Of a stretch of 64,000 nucleotides of DNA, positions 45,081 to 59,267 are shown one piece after another (position 1 is the stretch's first letter; each line of letters begins with the position of its first letter). Below the pieces are notes generated by a model. The model saw only the letters and a list, made by a program, of their open reading frames with translations, was not told where the DNA came from and did not search any database. The position numbers and the translations under genes were made by a program. The stretch is from assembly GCA_021234155.1 (NCBI GenBank), contig JAJEKV010000055.1:3031090-3095089 (forward strand), read 5' to 3'. This DNA is from Isoetes taiwanensis (lineage: Eukaryota; Streptophyta; Lycopodiopsida; Isoetales; Isoetaceae).

Positions 45081-48008
45081 CCTATAATTTTTCCCATGGG
45101 TTACTTCCTCCTCATGGGTTCCATCTTTTAGCACCCTATCCGTACTTTTTCGTGTTTTCTCCTTTTTTGTTTAGCTTTTTCCTTTAAGCTAGAATTTGCC
45201 ACGGGAGTATGCTTGTTTTATCGCTTTTTGCAAATTTTTAACCTCAATTGGCAGATGACAACCATATACCTCACTCACTTATAAGTTTTTGAAAATAAAT
45301 CATTTCCATAGCCACCAAAATTCTCTTGCCCATCTTTGTGTTGGTATAAGTTGAGTATTCATTACTAAGGGGCATGCCAGGTGCTTTTGAGAATCTATGA
45401 AACTCGCATAAAGAAGGATATGCTTCCAATGGCTGGTCTCTAATTGCAACATAATACATCAATTACATAACATTCACAACTCTTATGTGCTCAATTTCAA
45501 GCATCTCATCAAATCTACTCCATACTCCTACTCACCGAGTCTTGAATTGCATATCTTACAGATCGCATCGTAGAACCGCCAAATAACAATCTTTCAAATG
45601 CCTAAAACAATTGTGAATTGTGACCATGCCCAAAACATTTGAAATTTTAGACTTGTTGAAATTATGTCTTACACCATGGAATCATCCAGTAGTAATATGG
45701 GTTGGCTCTAGCTTTGCTACCGTTCCAATCTCACAGATCCGTATAAAATGCATGGGGGCAGTTCGAATATATGTGGTGTATGCATTACTAGGCGCAAAGT
45801 AGCTCATAGAAAAACATGCTAAAAATATGTACCCCTTCCCTCACGCATTTGTTTAGGCCAGATCTTTCTTCATTATCTATATATGTTCACTATCTATCTA
45901 CGCAAACACATCAAAGTGGAATAAGCAAATCAGTTTACGAATCTATTTACAAAGTGGCCTATGGCATCGCTTGATCAAGCCGCAGCGGCTCGATCCACCT
46001 ACCGTAGCTAATTTGAGCCCCAAATTTAGACTTTCCTGAGCAAAACACTTTCTTTTTACTATTCTTCAATATGGTTAGATCAAATGTTAGACTGGGCCCT
46101 CTTGGACATCCTTAATGTTCGTGGCCGGCGCCTACAACACACCTCCTTTTTGAGACCGCTCATTTAGGGTGCTCATTGGCACGACACAACACTCATGATG
46201 TTTTTGTCTTCCGCCAAGTTGCCTTTTTTGAAAGACACAACACTCATGATGTTTTCTCTTAGGAACAGCCTCTTTGGCAAATAGATGCATAATATTCGGA
46301 GGGTTATGGAACTTTTGGACAAGATATTGTGGAGGGATCTTATTTCAGATGCTTTACATCAACATTTTTGGGCCATAATGAAACCGCCTCTTCATAAATG
46401 AAGAAGAAACATTTGTAAACTTGGAGACAGTGTATTGTACTTATTTTTATGGCTCTTATAATAGAAGTCAAAATTTGAGTTGCAAGACAAATTGCATAAT
46501 AACTAGAGCTAATTTTGTTGTAAAGGTTGTCCTAATGTTGGAGTATTTATAGTTTAAATATGATATACAATGTTGAGAAGCGAGATTTTGTGTTGCGAAA
46601 GGGCACTTTTCAAATGAGCCAAAGTTGGGTAAATGCCCTTCCAAAATTCTTTGTAATTGTTTAAGGTTCAGCTATGCTCTTTTTTAATTTTGCTATTCCT
46701 TGGTGAAGGAACAAGTCTCGGCTGCACACTTATAGAGTATATGGATGCAATAGATTATTGGAGTAATTAGACAACAAAATTCACTTGATTGTTTAGTAAA
46801 ATTCACTTGATTCATCTTCCTTAATTACAACGACATGTTTGCTATGTCTCTTGATACATTATTTGCATACAACAATGCCAAAAAAGTACAGTGTAATAAT
46901 GCCAAAAAATACGACATCATGAATTAAGAAACCACTTATTTTTCTAGTGTTTGCAATAAATTAGACGCTTGCCATCAACATTGCCCATAAATATAATGCA
47001 TCATTAACAAGCCCAAAGTGAACATATGTAAAAAATGCAAAACAGTTGATCGATCCGCTCATATTGAATTGAAACTTATTGTTTTATTCGCAAAGTCCTT
47101 GCTCATTGTGGTGATTGCAATATCCCTTAGTCTTGTGGATGATGATTAATTCATTTTGTCTACATAGCATCTATGTAGATGCGATAGCATATATGTACAT
47201 GTGATGATGTATAGAGGATTTGTGTGACATTTCACATCATAGAAAAAAAAGTATAATTTTTATTACAATATCATGGGCTCAATTAGCAATTGTGAAATAT
47301 TAGCAACACCCAAAGACAGTAGAGTACCACTTCCATAGATACACAAAAGCAAACCGCACATACCTTATCCATAACAACAATGATGACAAATAGCTAGGAA
47401 AATATTTTGGTTATTGAGAGATGAGCGATGCACCACTAGGGCACCAATTCCTAGGATGCCAAATATTTCGACAATAGTATGATTGACAATGATGAACAAT
47501 CTACTACCAAGTACTTGAAGCATTTGATTATTGCTTCAAGTACTTCAAAGGCAAATTTTAGATATAGTTAATGCCATTTCCACCGCCAGAAAACAAGAAC
47601 TACTACATCGCATGCCACAAAAGTTTAAACTTCATCTTATGCCAAAAGTTTCAACCGGCTTGGTCGCTTCTTTAATCGCTATCTTTTTTAGCTCCATCCA
47701 TCCATCCATCCCCGAGACCGAGTTGATTGGCTTTGAGGTATAGCTTTCCTTGTGGTCTTACAGATCCTATGCCAGCTATATTATATTTACCCTCATCCAT
47801 GTGGGTTTGTGGCATATTCCAAGTATATGTCAGTATATGCTCGAAAACATGACTTTGAAGTGTGATTTAAGCCATTTCACTCACGGGTCACGGAGGGCAA
47901 CCCTCCGTGCGCAGCACCTTGTTACTTTCTTTCAAATTGATAATAATAACAAGAGGGATAATAATATACCTGAGTGGATGGTTCAAGTAAATAAACACAA
48001 ATATTTTT
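45081..48008. other. Intergenic DNA, unit II
   Basis: Counterpart of 19,476-22,429, with the unrecognised minus frame at 45,192-45,462 and a CCAT microsatellite at about 47,693-47,711. No gene recognised. Confidence 0.45.
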
Positions 48009-48010
48009 TA

Positions 48011-48182
48011 GGGAAAAACTACAATATACCCCTAACTTTTTGCAAAATTCACAAAATGCCCCTAACTTTCTAAAAATTCACAAAATGCCCCTATACATAC
48101 TTGTGCACCATGTGAATTTTGCACTACTTAGGGGCATTTTGTGAATTTTGCAAAAAGTTAGGGGTATTTTGTAGTTTTCCCC
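48011..48182. mobile_element. 172-bp palindromic MITE, unit II copy
   Basis: Same element and TA flanks as 22,432-22,603; practically unchanged between the units. Confidence 0.82.
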
Positions 48183-48218
48183 TAATTATTATATAGACGC
48201 GGCAACTATAATGTTGTA

Positions 48219-49022
48219 ATGGAGAACCCGAAAGAAGAAACCATAGAAGGAAAAAATGCCTATGGTGAAAGAGACGCAGGTGAAATCAAGGCTCCAAATA
48301 TGAAGGGGTCAAGTCACGAAATGTTGAGAGTTATGGGAAAAAAATCCTTGGGAAGAACCAAGGAGGGAAAATACTTAGGGAAGAAAAAAGAAGATTGCCG
48401 TGGCCAAAGTCGAGATGAGCAAAGCAAGAAATCAATGAAAAGAAATAAGAAGGAAGGAGAAGTATGGGACCAAGATTACAAGGGAAACCATTTGACCAAG
48501 GAAAATGTTTGAAGAAAAAAATGCAAGCAAAGAAGGGTGGTAACCAAGAAGAAAGGGCAAGCTGTTGGAGCATAAAAACTATTGAAGAGTAAAACTATTG
48601 AAGAATAAAAGGAAAAGAAAACAAAAAGGATTGTTAACAATTGTTAACCGTAAAAGAATAGAATAGAATAGAAAGGAAAATCAAATATGCGGGTCAAGTC
48701 ACGAGATGTTGAGAGTTATGGGGAAAAAAATCCTTGGGAAGAACCAAGGAGGGAAAAATACTTTAGGAAGAAAAAAGAAGATCTAGATGGGCAAAGCAAG
48801 AAATCAAGGAAAAGAAAGAAGAAGGAAGGAGAAGTATGGGACCAAGATTACAAGGGAACCATTTGACTGCTTTGAAGAAAATGCAAGCAATCGGCGGGTG
48901 GTGAGCAAACCAAGAAGAAGGGGCATGCCGAAAGTTGAGCATACAAACCATTGAAGAGTAAAACTATTGAAGAATAAAAGGAAATGAAAATAAAAGGATT
49001 GTTAACAATTGTTAACAATAAG
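48219..49022 (+). repeat. Purine-rich tandem duplication, unit II
   Basis: Two A/G-rich units (48,306-48,650 and 48,690-49,018), each ending in GTTAACAATTGTTAAC, without the solo LTR of unit I. A Lys-rich frame of 97 codons is open at 48,219-48,512; function unknown. Confidence 0.6.
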
Positions 49023-49809
49023 AAAAATTATGGACCAAAAAAATTGCCTTACGAAGAACATCGCGAACCTCGAAAATGATCCGGCCGAATTTGATCAGGA
49101 AAAGGGTGATGGTTCTAAGAATAGTGCAAGGAAAAGGATATGGGAAAATCGGAAAGAACGCCGGGCATCATAGAACCAGTCTTCAGATTATCGAATCGAT
49201 TTTACCGGAATTTTAAAAGGGGCAGAGCATTGCCAAGAACCTCGAGCTACAAAGGGCCAGCCGAATCGATGGAGGCCATGAAAAACTGCTCTAGAAGACC
49301 CTTGAAAATGGGCATGTATCAGGCCGATTGAGCAATCTGAGGATCGTTAGAATGAAGGATTCGTGCCAATCAAAGAAGAATCAATCACGACTACATAGAA
49401 GTATGCATAAAAGGCCGAATTGGAAGAAACCACGACTGCCTAGTGCCGTTTTGATCGGAGTTGAATCACGTAAGGCCGACCTTCTGTTACGATTGAATAG
49501 AGGTGAAGAAAAAAATTCGTAACATGATTGTAGGGATACAAAGGAATCGAATGAAGAACAAGGAATTTATAAAATTGAAACTATACATTGCAACCATGGG
49601 AAAGTTACGAAAACCCGGGCTAGTTTATTACGGAGACATTATTGACCACCAGGAGGAGCCAAAGGCTTACATCGGAAGGGTGGCCGTGTTAAATCCCACC
49701 TATGCGGAATTACTCAAAGCTTACCCTAACCACCTAAAAAACTCGCGGGTCGGTGAAAGAAGAGAGGGGAAGCTAGCTCCGGGTCTTCCCATGGAGTCGG
49801 GAGGATGAA

Positions 49810-50180
49810 ACGCGAGGGACATGGTGATGTGGGCGCCCTAGTTGGTTTGATGACATTTGATGACATGGCAGCTAGGTGCCATGTTGGCGATCCGTTGCAA
49901 AAGGTGGTGATGACATGGCGTTGACGCGGGCATGACATGGCATGGGCTATAAATATAAACTACGGTTGGAGTTATTCCAACCGTAACCATATGCAATAAA
50001 TTTTTTTTTTCTTCAGCTTATCTTTTCTTCACAAAGACTATTTCTTCGGGTTATGAAAGCAAGGGCTCGGACATATTTGTGGTGCAATCGGGTCCGAAAT
50101 CAATCGGGTGCTCGTGGAAGGAGCTTTATTCAAGAAGACGACAACATCGAAGAGAAGAGAAGTCAAGCCACCAAGAAAAG
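49810..50180 (+). promoter_or_regulatory. LTR-like promoter region of the gypsy fossil, unit II
   Basis: Counterpart of 24,880-25,200: repeated tgatgacat motifs, a TATA box (ctataaatat, near 49,947) and an aataaa downstream. Confidence 0.5.
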
Positions 50181-51584
50181 AAAACCGAGCCAACTCCCCT
50201 CCATCGCTGCATGTACTTGTAGGCAAATGTAATCCAAGGAAGAGCATGATAAATTGTGGAAAGGCAACGGGCGGTGAATGAGAATTACGATTTAAAACAA
50301 AGAGAAAGAGAATTGCGCCAAGAAGATATATATTTTCTTAGGGTGTCAAGTGCTTCATCCCTTTAGATTCTAAGGCGTGACTTCGACAAGATTGACGTAA
50401 CCTATCCCAATAATCCTAATTCAAGCACCAAGAACAAATTGCAAGGATGATTATCCAAGAGATGATGCGATGGGCATCTACATGCGCTCCTAATTGCCAA
50501 TGCCACAAATGGAAAGAATGATAATCGACATGTTAAAATTATTTCTAGGAACTCTTCAAGAATATAAAAGACGGCGGTACCGGGTAATCTCGTGAGACCG
50601 CATCTTTTACAAATTGGAATACATTAAAAGAAGCTTTTCTAACCCAATTTAGAGAAGCCAGGTTCAAGGAGAGAATTCTCCAAGAACTCACGACATTAAG
50701 TGCTATTTGGACGACCTTGCAAAGTTCTATTCTAAGATACAAAAGCTTATTGTAAAAAGACCATTACGCCACCGGCCAAAAAAGAACAAGTAAGATACTT
50801 TGTGGAGGGGTTCCCCCTACTATAATTCTTGCACCACGACTTCATGAAACCAACAAAGCCAATACCAAAGGACTTCCTTAACAAACTAGGATCGAGGACG
50901 AAGGTCACAGGATGAAGGCTAAAGGCCGAAAAAGACAAAGGAAAGCAACGCCAATTATCCAAACCAAAGTGAAGAAGCCCCTCCGCCGCCTCGAAACAAT
51001 TCAAAATAGATAGGCTTCTCATTCATCTCGCCAGATTTCTACATAGGGATAAGGATAGCCGCATTACGCGCTAACTACCCACCTAAAAAATAAAGGGAAA
51101 ATCCAATTATAACATTTGGACCCCAAAACAAATACAATGCTAATAGATGAGTGGTTGATACTGCTTACCGCCGAAGCTTATCAACGGATTAAAAAACTCA
51201 CTTTCGGTTTTCGAGAAAACCCTAGTGATAAGCCTTCTCGCAAGGGCTTTAGACAAACGTGAAGGCATAGAATCGCCCCAAAACCCGCCAAGATGGAGAA
51301 GTCAAAACGGATGGCGCCAACCCGGACCGCGCACATCACCAACAACAAACGAAACATACCAAAGAATAGCATCACCCAAAGGTGGAAAGCATCACCCACC
51401 GGTGGAAAACATGATAAACGTAACTTGTACAAAATATAGTAAACAAAGAAGGGGGGAGGGTGGGTTCCAAGAGAATAAGGTACCGCCGAGAGAAGAGGAA
51501 GCACCGATGAAACGCCGATGAAGAACTCGGCAATAAGTAGCAAACGCCCAACCCGACGGTTTAACGGCCCAAAACGCATAGCGA

Positions 51585-52033
51585 TGCATGCATGCGACGA
51601 TGTATCGATGCATGCATGCCTTTTGAGTAAGAATGCCGATTCGCTATACGCCGAATCGACGATTATTCTTGCAATCGCTACTCGCATGAAACCAACAAAG
51701 CCCCGGTACCAAAGGACTTCCTTAACAAACTAGGATCGAGGACGGGTCACGATGAAGGCTAAAGGCCTAAAAAGGACAAAGCAGAAAGCAACGCCAATAG
51801 CCAAACCAGCAGAAGAAGCCCCCCCCGCCTCGAAACAAATCCAAGAGAATAAGGTACCGCCGAGAGAAGAGGAAGCGCCCGGCGAAACGCCGGCGAAGAA
51901 CTCCGCAATAAGTAGCAAACGCCCAACCTCAAGAACGCCTAAAACGTATGCGATGTATGTACGCGACGCGATGCAATGCATGCATGCTCGCCTTGAGAAG
52001 AATGCCGATCATTTCGCCGAATCGACGACATTA
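51585..52033. repeat. GCATGC minisatellite plus palindrome, unit II copies
   Basis: Arrays at 51,585-51,620 and 51,945-51,986 with palindromes at 51,629-51,668 and 51,999-52,033; shorter and more degraded than in unit I. Confidence 0.55.
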
Positions 52034-54988
52034 TTTGTAAAGCAAGCCAACCGCTACTTTGATTTTGGCCAAGGGTTGCATCACAATATGACACAACGAA
52101 GTTTCTAGTACAAGGAACCCCGCCAATTCTTTCAAGTGGAAAGGGATGATCCCAATGGCAGCCAACACTTTCCAGCCTTTTAGGAAAGGTGGATTATTTC
52201 CGCCTTCAACATCGATGCAAAGCAATCCGGGAAGCCGGTGGCAATCCCCGCTGTGCTTGTGCCCCTATCATTACCAGCCAATCCAATGGTAACATTGCCA
52301 AATGCTCCTACAATGACAAGTAACTATCAATATGGAGACACAAATTGCAAAAAGTTAAGGAAGAATTGACAAAGCAACTATTTGAATTATAACTCAACCG
52401 GGCATGGAGTAACGGAAATGTCCATGAACAAAAGAAAAGGGCCAATGAGTGGTGCATAAAGTGCAAGAGGCCATGATACCTCCCACATGAGTGTGGGAAT
52501 TAAGAGTGACAAACCAAATCTCAGGAAGAAGGAATCATATGGCCGCTACTTGCTATTTTAATTTAAACCGATAAGGGGGTGCAATACCTTCGCAATGGGT
52601 ACCATCGCATGAATGTACTTCATATCAAGTCCAACCTTGAGAAGAGCCCATCTATGTGCAAAACCCGGCCAGATCATTCAAAGATGCAATAGCACCACAC
52701 CAAGCAATGGGACCACGCCCGTCATATCAACAAAGAAAACCAATACAATGCTATCATTGCAAAACTTCGCATATTGCCAATGCAATGTCCTAATCCAAGA
52801 GCCCCTTGGACTATCAACCGGCAAAGAATTTGTCTCAAGTCAATGTCCACATAAATTAGAACCAAGAAGAACCAGCCAATGAGACAAAGGAAAGAAATCA
52901 AACGCGGATTCTAATGTCTGTATTTATTCTCAAAAAATCAATGGAAGAAAAAATTCCTCGATATGAAACACACGATAACGATGTAATAGCTAATAAATCA
53001 AAAATCAAGAATCTAGCGTAACACCTATTGTCCGATTCCAAAATGAAAATGAGGAAAATGAGGAAGAAAAGGAAGATCATATGATCCAAACCTGGAGGAT
53101 ATTCCAAGACCGTAGGGACTTGGCAAACTAAGGAACAAGTGGTGGAACAAAAATGCGAACAAAAAGGAAAAGGCGAGAGAGAAAAAAAGATTCACGACAT
53201 ACAAGAAGGTTTTACAACTTGAAGTGAACAACCATACTATATCTTGAAAGATATGAACAAGTCGACCATCTATTACCTTTGGACAACTCTTGAATTTTGC
53301 TCCAGGATGTAGAAACGCTGTGATGGTCGCATTGAAGGGCCAAAAAGAAGTGGTCATGAATTCAAAGATGGCTAGTAATTGCAGATATAAGTTCACCGTG
53401 GTTTGACTTGGAAAAATACACATCAATATCATGCCCAAACACATGCGGAGGGAACTGAACTACCCGAACCGTTCCACTACATTTTGTGGTCAAGATGGCT
53501 GACCAATGACGGTGAAATCAATTGGCATTATCAATCGAGTACGTGACATTGATAGCCAAAAGATCATGTTTTATGTGGACTATGTGGTCCTAAAATGGTG
53601 ATGGAGGGAGCATTGGTCTATCCTCTACTACTTGGGAGACCTTGGCTAATACAAGCCCAAGCCAAGCATGATCAAGTAACCGGATTATTGATCATAGGAG
53701 ATGGAAACAATGCAGTTTCGTAAAAGTGCATATCTCAAGATTTTGGTGGCGGGACAAGTCCAAGAGATTGATAGCTTATATGAGTTCCAAAGTGATGATG
53801 AGGAAGAAGAATTTCTTGGACGATGAGGAACAAGAGGTGGCTCTTCTAGCTTTCAGAAGAAAAAGGGATACCAGGTTTTACAATTACGACTCTCTTATAG
53901 GGATGACACTTCAAGTGTTGTCCTTGATGAGTGGTTGCAAGCTAGAGCGAAATTAGACTGCTCTATGGTGGAAATAGAAATGGAACCATCAACTCAACAA
54001 CAATTGCAAAAGAAGGAAAAGAAAGCTCGATGGAAAGCCTTGAAGATATCCAAAAAAGAAGAGGAACCAAGGGCACATATGCTAGAAGGGGATAAGTTAA
54101 AAGAATACCCTCCTTATTTCTTTGAAGCTGAGGAAGGAGACATAAAGTTAAACGAGGAGCCAGCTTACAAAGTAGTTGGCAAAAGCAATATGCTGGAAAG
54201 TTTAGAACCACCGGAAGTCATGGAATTGAATTTGGGCACGAAGGAAGAGCCAAGAGTGGTGAGAATAGGAGCTTAACTGCCAGAAGAAGAGAGGCATCAA
54301 TATCATATCCTATTTGGAGCCTATAAAGACATGTGTGCTTGGAGTTATAAAGATTTACTTCGAAATCAAAACCAACTTTGAGCCAACATCGCATCACGCT
54401 TGGTAAATGCACAACTCGCGGAGACAAATAGGTTTATCTGGATGAACCCTAAATATAGCAAGGCAGTAAGGGAAGAGATTGATAACTTATTGAAAGTAGG
54501 ATTCATCATTGCAATGGAGGGAAGCGAGTGGCTATCTCCAATAGTGATAGTCCACAAGAAAAAAGGAAAGATAGAGTTTGTGTGAATTATCGGAAACCTC
54601 TTGCCGCATGATGAAAGATGGATTTCAAAGACCCTACAAATCGATGCGAAGATTAGATGAAGTGGGGGGCCATGAGCTATACTTTTTATGGATGGATTTA
54701 GTAGTTACAAACCGTGTGTCAATCACTCCAAAAATCAAGAAAAAGACCGGCTTTTGTAACCGAAAGGGGTTGCTATCTATACAAAGTAATGCCATTCGGG
54801 TTGTGGAATGCACCGATAACTTTCTAACAGGTCATGACCACGCGTATTTAAAGATTTCTTAAAAGACTTTATAAAGTCTTCCGACGACGGTGATCATGCA
54901 TGTACGCCTTTAATGGAACATCAAAAAATTGGAAAAGTATTTTCTCAAATCTCTCGAGTACAAACTTTCGATAAACCCTCTAAAATGT

Positions 54989-55539
54989 ACATTAGAGGAA
55001 AAATGAGATCACATTTTGTCCCATTAAGGGATGCTTAAAATGCCATGTCATCTTTTAAACCGGCCAATAAGAGAAGAGCTCCGGTATATCTCATTCCAAT
55101 TATTATGTGGCACTTTGAATTAATCTGTTTTTACAACTAACTCATAGTATCATTTTTCATTATAACTTTTGATCCCGAACTCCGATTCAAAAACTTTTGT
55201 AGCAATGGGTTCGCTCTTCACAAGAATCTATCTAGTGATAACCCATTCATACATCTTTTACCTATATAAATATATAAGAAATAAGCAAAAATCATATTTT
55301 TAAGGTTAACGATATGACCATATTGAAATACATCATAACCATATATCATTGGAAAGATCTTTTCATTCCGCGATCTAATGCAACAAACGCCGCAACATTT
55401 TGACAAATGGATCAAAGTTATGGGGAAAACAACAACAATGAAGTTGTTGGTGCTGCGTTAATTGCAGCTAATAGAGGATAGCCATTCCATTGGAGGATTC
55501 TTATGGGGATGCAATGAGATCTCAAATTTCCTCTAATGT
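54989..55539. mobile_element. Inverted-repeat element inside gypsy RT (copy 3)
   Basis: Counterpart of 30,042-30,598 at the same position of the unit II gypsy fossil. Confidence 0.68.
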
Positions 55540-56693
55540 GTCTCTGAGTTGAAAGGGCTGTTGTTTGACGGGAAGTGACGGAAAAGGAGCAATAGATCCG
55601 AGGGAGGTAAAGGTTATTAAAGATTGCCAACACTAGAGGAAATGAAGCAAATTGCAAGCCGCCCGGGCCATCGTGGGATAATGTCCGGCGGTATGGATTT
55701 GGCCCTTCCAACCACTAACCTATTGAAGAAAATAGGGTGGAGTATCACTGAGCAAGAAATGTCAAGAAGCCTTTGAAGAATCAAGAAAGCTTTGACAAAC
55801 CCTATTCTCGAAATGGCCAAAGGGGACACGAGTTCCATATCCATGTAGATGCTTCAGCTTTGCTATCGAGCATACTCTCCCCAAAAAGCAAGAACAAGGA
55901 TGAGATCATCCCATATTATGCAAATAGACAACCCGACAAAGGCCAAAAAGGAATTATTTTACAAATGTAACGAGAAGGCCTTAGAATGATATATTCTATC
56001 CAAAAAGTATCGATAATTACCTTTGGGCAAACCATTCATGTTCTACGTGATCACCGGGCCCTAGGAAATTTGATTTTGAATCCATCTTTGAACTAGAAAA
56101 GATAGTAAGAGGGCTATTGCTTCGCAAAAGTTCGGGTTAAAGTGGTGTTAAAAGCCGGAAGTTCCCATGTGGGACCGGATCATTTGTCAAGATTACCACA
56201 GAAAGGAGCAGAGGAAGCGAAGAAGGGATGAACTACGTGTGGAGCTATTCGAGATAGAGGCAGTACCGAGAATGGTATGAGGGTCAATGCAATGCTTAAT
56301 GGCCGGTGAGTTACCCGGGATCTCACCACAAGAGAAGAAGCGATTGTCCGGCAAAGAAGTCGGCTATACCATGTTAGGCGGAGTGTTATACAAACAAGGA
56401 CATGATGATATTCTAAAAGATATGTGTTTGCCTCACGCAGGTCAGGCGAATACTGAAGATTGTCATAGAGGCCCATGGGGAACATGGGCGGTAGGAAGGC
56501 CTCGTAGGTTATTGGTGGTCTACCTTATAGATGTGAGAATCGTAAGAAATAGCGATATGTCAATATGAATCGGAAAACCTATGAGGATGAGATCGTGCCT
56601 TTATTCCATTGTGTCTCAGAGTGGGCAAAGACAAGTCAACTCATTTATGGTCCATCTTGAACAAAGTAACCACTACCTTTCGAGTTTACCAAT

Positions 56694-57815
56694 TCAAACA
56701 ACGATGCCATGGGCTCCCAACCAGGCGGTATGGTGTCGCCATATAACACCCAAATCAAACTCCGGTGTGGGAGTAAGACATAAAATATATAGCGATACAT
56801 TATTAGAAAAAATAAGCTTTTGTGTGAGTTGGAATGTCCCGATCCAAATTCTAAATATCTGATTTCTGCAAGCCTCTTTATGGGCATCATGTTGATGCTC
56901 CTAATAATCTATTACGCCTTTGAAGTTGACCTTTCAAGGTCTTGATCCAATTAAACCATTTTACGGATAAAATGATCAGTATTTGGAACTACGTACAATA
57001 AATTGATTCCAGGATGTGGATCCTCTCCATTCACTCTAAGTGAATTAGCAACAATGTAAAGAAAACAAATGTTTGGCATCTATAGATTTTATAAGGAAAT
57101 GGCCTCATTAGTACCTCCAATGTATTTGAAGTGTCTATTAGTATGACCATTGGTTCATTCAAAAGTCCCAAAATGGCATGGGAGCTCTTGGTTCTTTATG
57201 CAGTGAAACGATTGGTTCTTCGGAATCCTTGTATATCATTCTTGAAGAAGATCTTTTCTCATTAAGGCTGAATCTTCAAGTTTGAATTGACCCGGTGTAG
57301 ATGAGTTCATGGCCCATTGGGAACACTTTGGTAGCCCATTTGTACCAAAGGGATGCTGGGATAGTATTGACAAAATCAAAGCCTTCCATATTAGGCCCAC
57401 ATAGTGTAATGCAACCAGAGACTTATGGGGCATAGATGCATTTTGTGGGGAATATTTATTCCTGACTATTGATGCTGTATCACGTTAAACCCTAGAAACA
57501 GTGCCGCGCGCTCCAAAGATGTTATCTGGGGCTAATTGCTTTGATTGAGGCCATGTGGTGGCAAAGGCATTGAATCCGCGAATTATAATGGGGCGACCAT
57601 TGGAGTAGAATTGAGTGCCATTGACAGGCCAATCATCATTGGTGGTGAGTTGGTGAGGCGAGAGGATGAGAAGCGGTTGTGGTGTGAAAAGGAGAACTAA
57701 AAGAAGCGAGAGAATGAAGCGGTGAAGCGGATATAAAGGAGCTTGGCTAGCATAAAGATAAAGTAACAGTAGATATATTGTCTAAGACAATGGTGCTCAC
57801 AATGTTAAAACCCAT
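56694..57815 (-). pseudogene. Mannan endo-1,4-beta-mannosidase (GH5), copy III, eroded
   Basis: The start (57,815) and end (56,694) correspond to those of copies I and II. Only short islands remain readable: QWAMNSSTP near 57,310, the ALNQS-N region with the shared TAG at 57,532, and a WVLYGDT island near 56,740. The NEPRC stretch can no longer be read. Many small insertions and deletions scatter the frame, so no function is expected. Confidence 0.75.
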
Positions 57816-59267
57816 TATGTATATATGAAATGAGCGGATAAAGGCGTCTTCAATCAATATGATTAATGTTGTAGTAGTTCTTTTGCACCCGAGCATTTTA
57901 TAACTTTTGCAAACCCTGGGCATAAAAGAAAAGATAGGCTTAGTTTGGCCCAACCTAGCTCTCTGAAACCCATTTTAGTTACATACATTAGTACTATCTA
58001 ACAATAGAACCTTCCATTAACCTTGTGAAGTCCGATTCCGGTTAGATACTTATGTTTGGTAGTTTTTAACAAAAGCCACCTCTCTTTTAGATCACGACAC
58101 CTAGCAATAGACTTTGAGCTCGAACTTACAAATGTCACGGTGGATTTTGGATAGCCAGTTAGTTTTTCTTTGAAATCTTTGATTAAGTGCGACCTCTTAG
58201 CGGTGGGAAGGTTGATGTGCGGAGAGACAGCGGATTTGAAGTGTTACCCAGGTGGGAGAGGAGTTGATTTTCACAGGAGGCAGCGATTTCCGTCTTTTGT
58301 ATAAATGCGAAGGTTGAATGCTTGAAATTGAAATATTAGAAGTCAGGTTTTTTTTCCAATATGTTTGCATGTTTGTAATAGAATGAGCAATAGCAAATTG
58401 TTTAGGGCTAACTCCAACGGCTTAGCAACAATTTGTGATTTCCGATAGGTGGTAGGTTTTCTTGATCGTATTGAAGTTCTTTGGAAACAAGAGCTTGCCA
58501 CTAGTTTAAATGTAAGTATCTCTCTCAAACATGAGGGCGTGCGAACCTTACCTATTCTCTGAAACAAAATTAAAGTACAATCGTGTAATGAAATTCTGGG
58601 TCTAGATGTGAATTACGGTGCTAGCATTTAGTATGAAGTGATGCGTTGATTTATAATAGAATGAGATGACAAAAGCGACAAATGATCCACTTATTATGGC
58701 CGTGTAGCTTCTTTGAAGTGAACTTCACTTAATCCTTTCCAGTTTAAACTTCTTGTACGATTTCTGCTTGTCAAACATATCTAGTATACCCATTCTCGGC
58801 TTTCAAGCTTATAGGTATAGCCTAAAAATCTTATCTTCTACAATTTTATTTATGACATGCGGTGACTTTGATAGATTTGTCATAGTTTTTACCACGTCCC
58901 GATTTTAAAGATCTTTTGAAATATTCCTCTGAAATGTGCTACCGGGAATAAAGTCAAAGCTTTGTTTTAAAGTTGCCCACATGATCGTTTAGTCTAGACT
59001 AACATCCGACTCCTATATGTTGGTAGCGGCATTGATCAGCGATCTGAAAGATAAACATATGGGTGCAGTCTATGTTAGTAATATTTGGGAGGCCGTCAAT
59101 CTTCATATTTCTTTGGTAATATTTCTACAAGAATACTTAACATCGCGACCATTTAACCTTTTTAATTGATTTCAATCGAAAAAGAATTACAATATTAAAC
59201 TATTACTACATAAAAGCTGAAAAGAATCAGCGAAAATTTCACCTTGATTCCTAATTAAATTAGCATC
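57816..59267. other. Mannanase 5' flank and intergenic DNA, unit III
   Basis: Counterpart of 37,745-39,232, with the tandem 48-bp copies still traceable near 58,200-58,290. No gene. Confidence 0.45.

Larger units (their letters stand above)
36468..56615. repeat. Tandem unit II (about 20.1 kb)
   Basis: Second head-to-tail copy. It is free of the four insertions private to unit I and keeps the 3.5-kb segment (41,120-44,615) with a third gene. It ends in the same truncated gypsy integrase region as unit I. Confidence 0.85.
50340..56615 (+). mobile_element. Ty3/gypsy fossil, unit II
   Basis: A single, non-duplicated version of the element in unit I: gag core (50,530-50,760), gag end with the GCATGC/palindrome repeats, knuckle region (about 52,755-52,790), protease-like domain (53,270-53,790), and RT (54,330-54,950) with the inverted-repeat insert. 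RNase H (55,600-56,200) and the integrase zinc-binding region (to about 56,600) follow. It stops at the same point of the integrase as the unit I element. It is more eroded than the unit I copies, with well over a dozen breaks. Confidence 0.88.
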
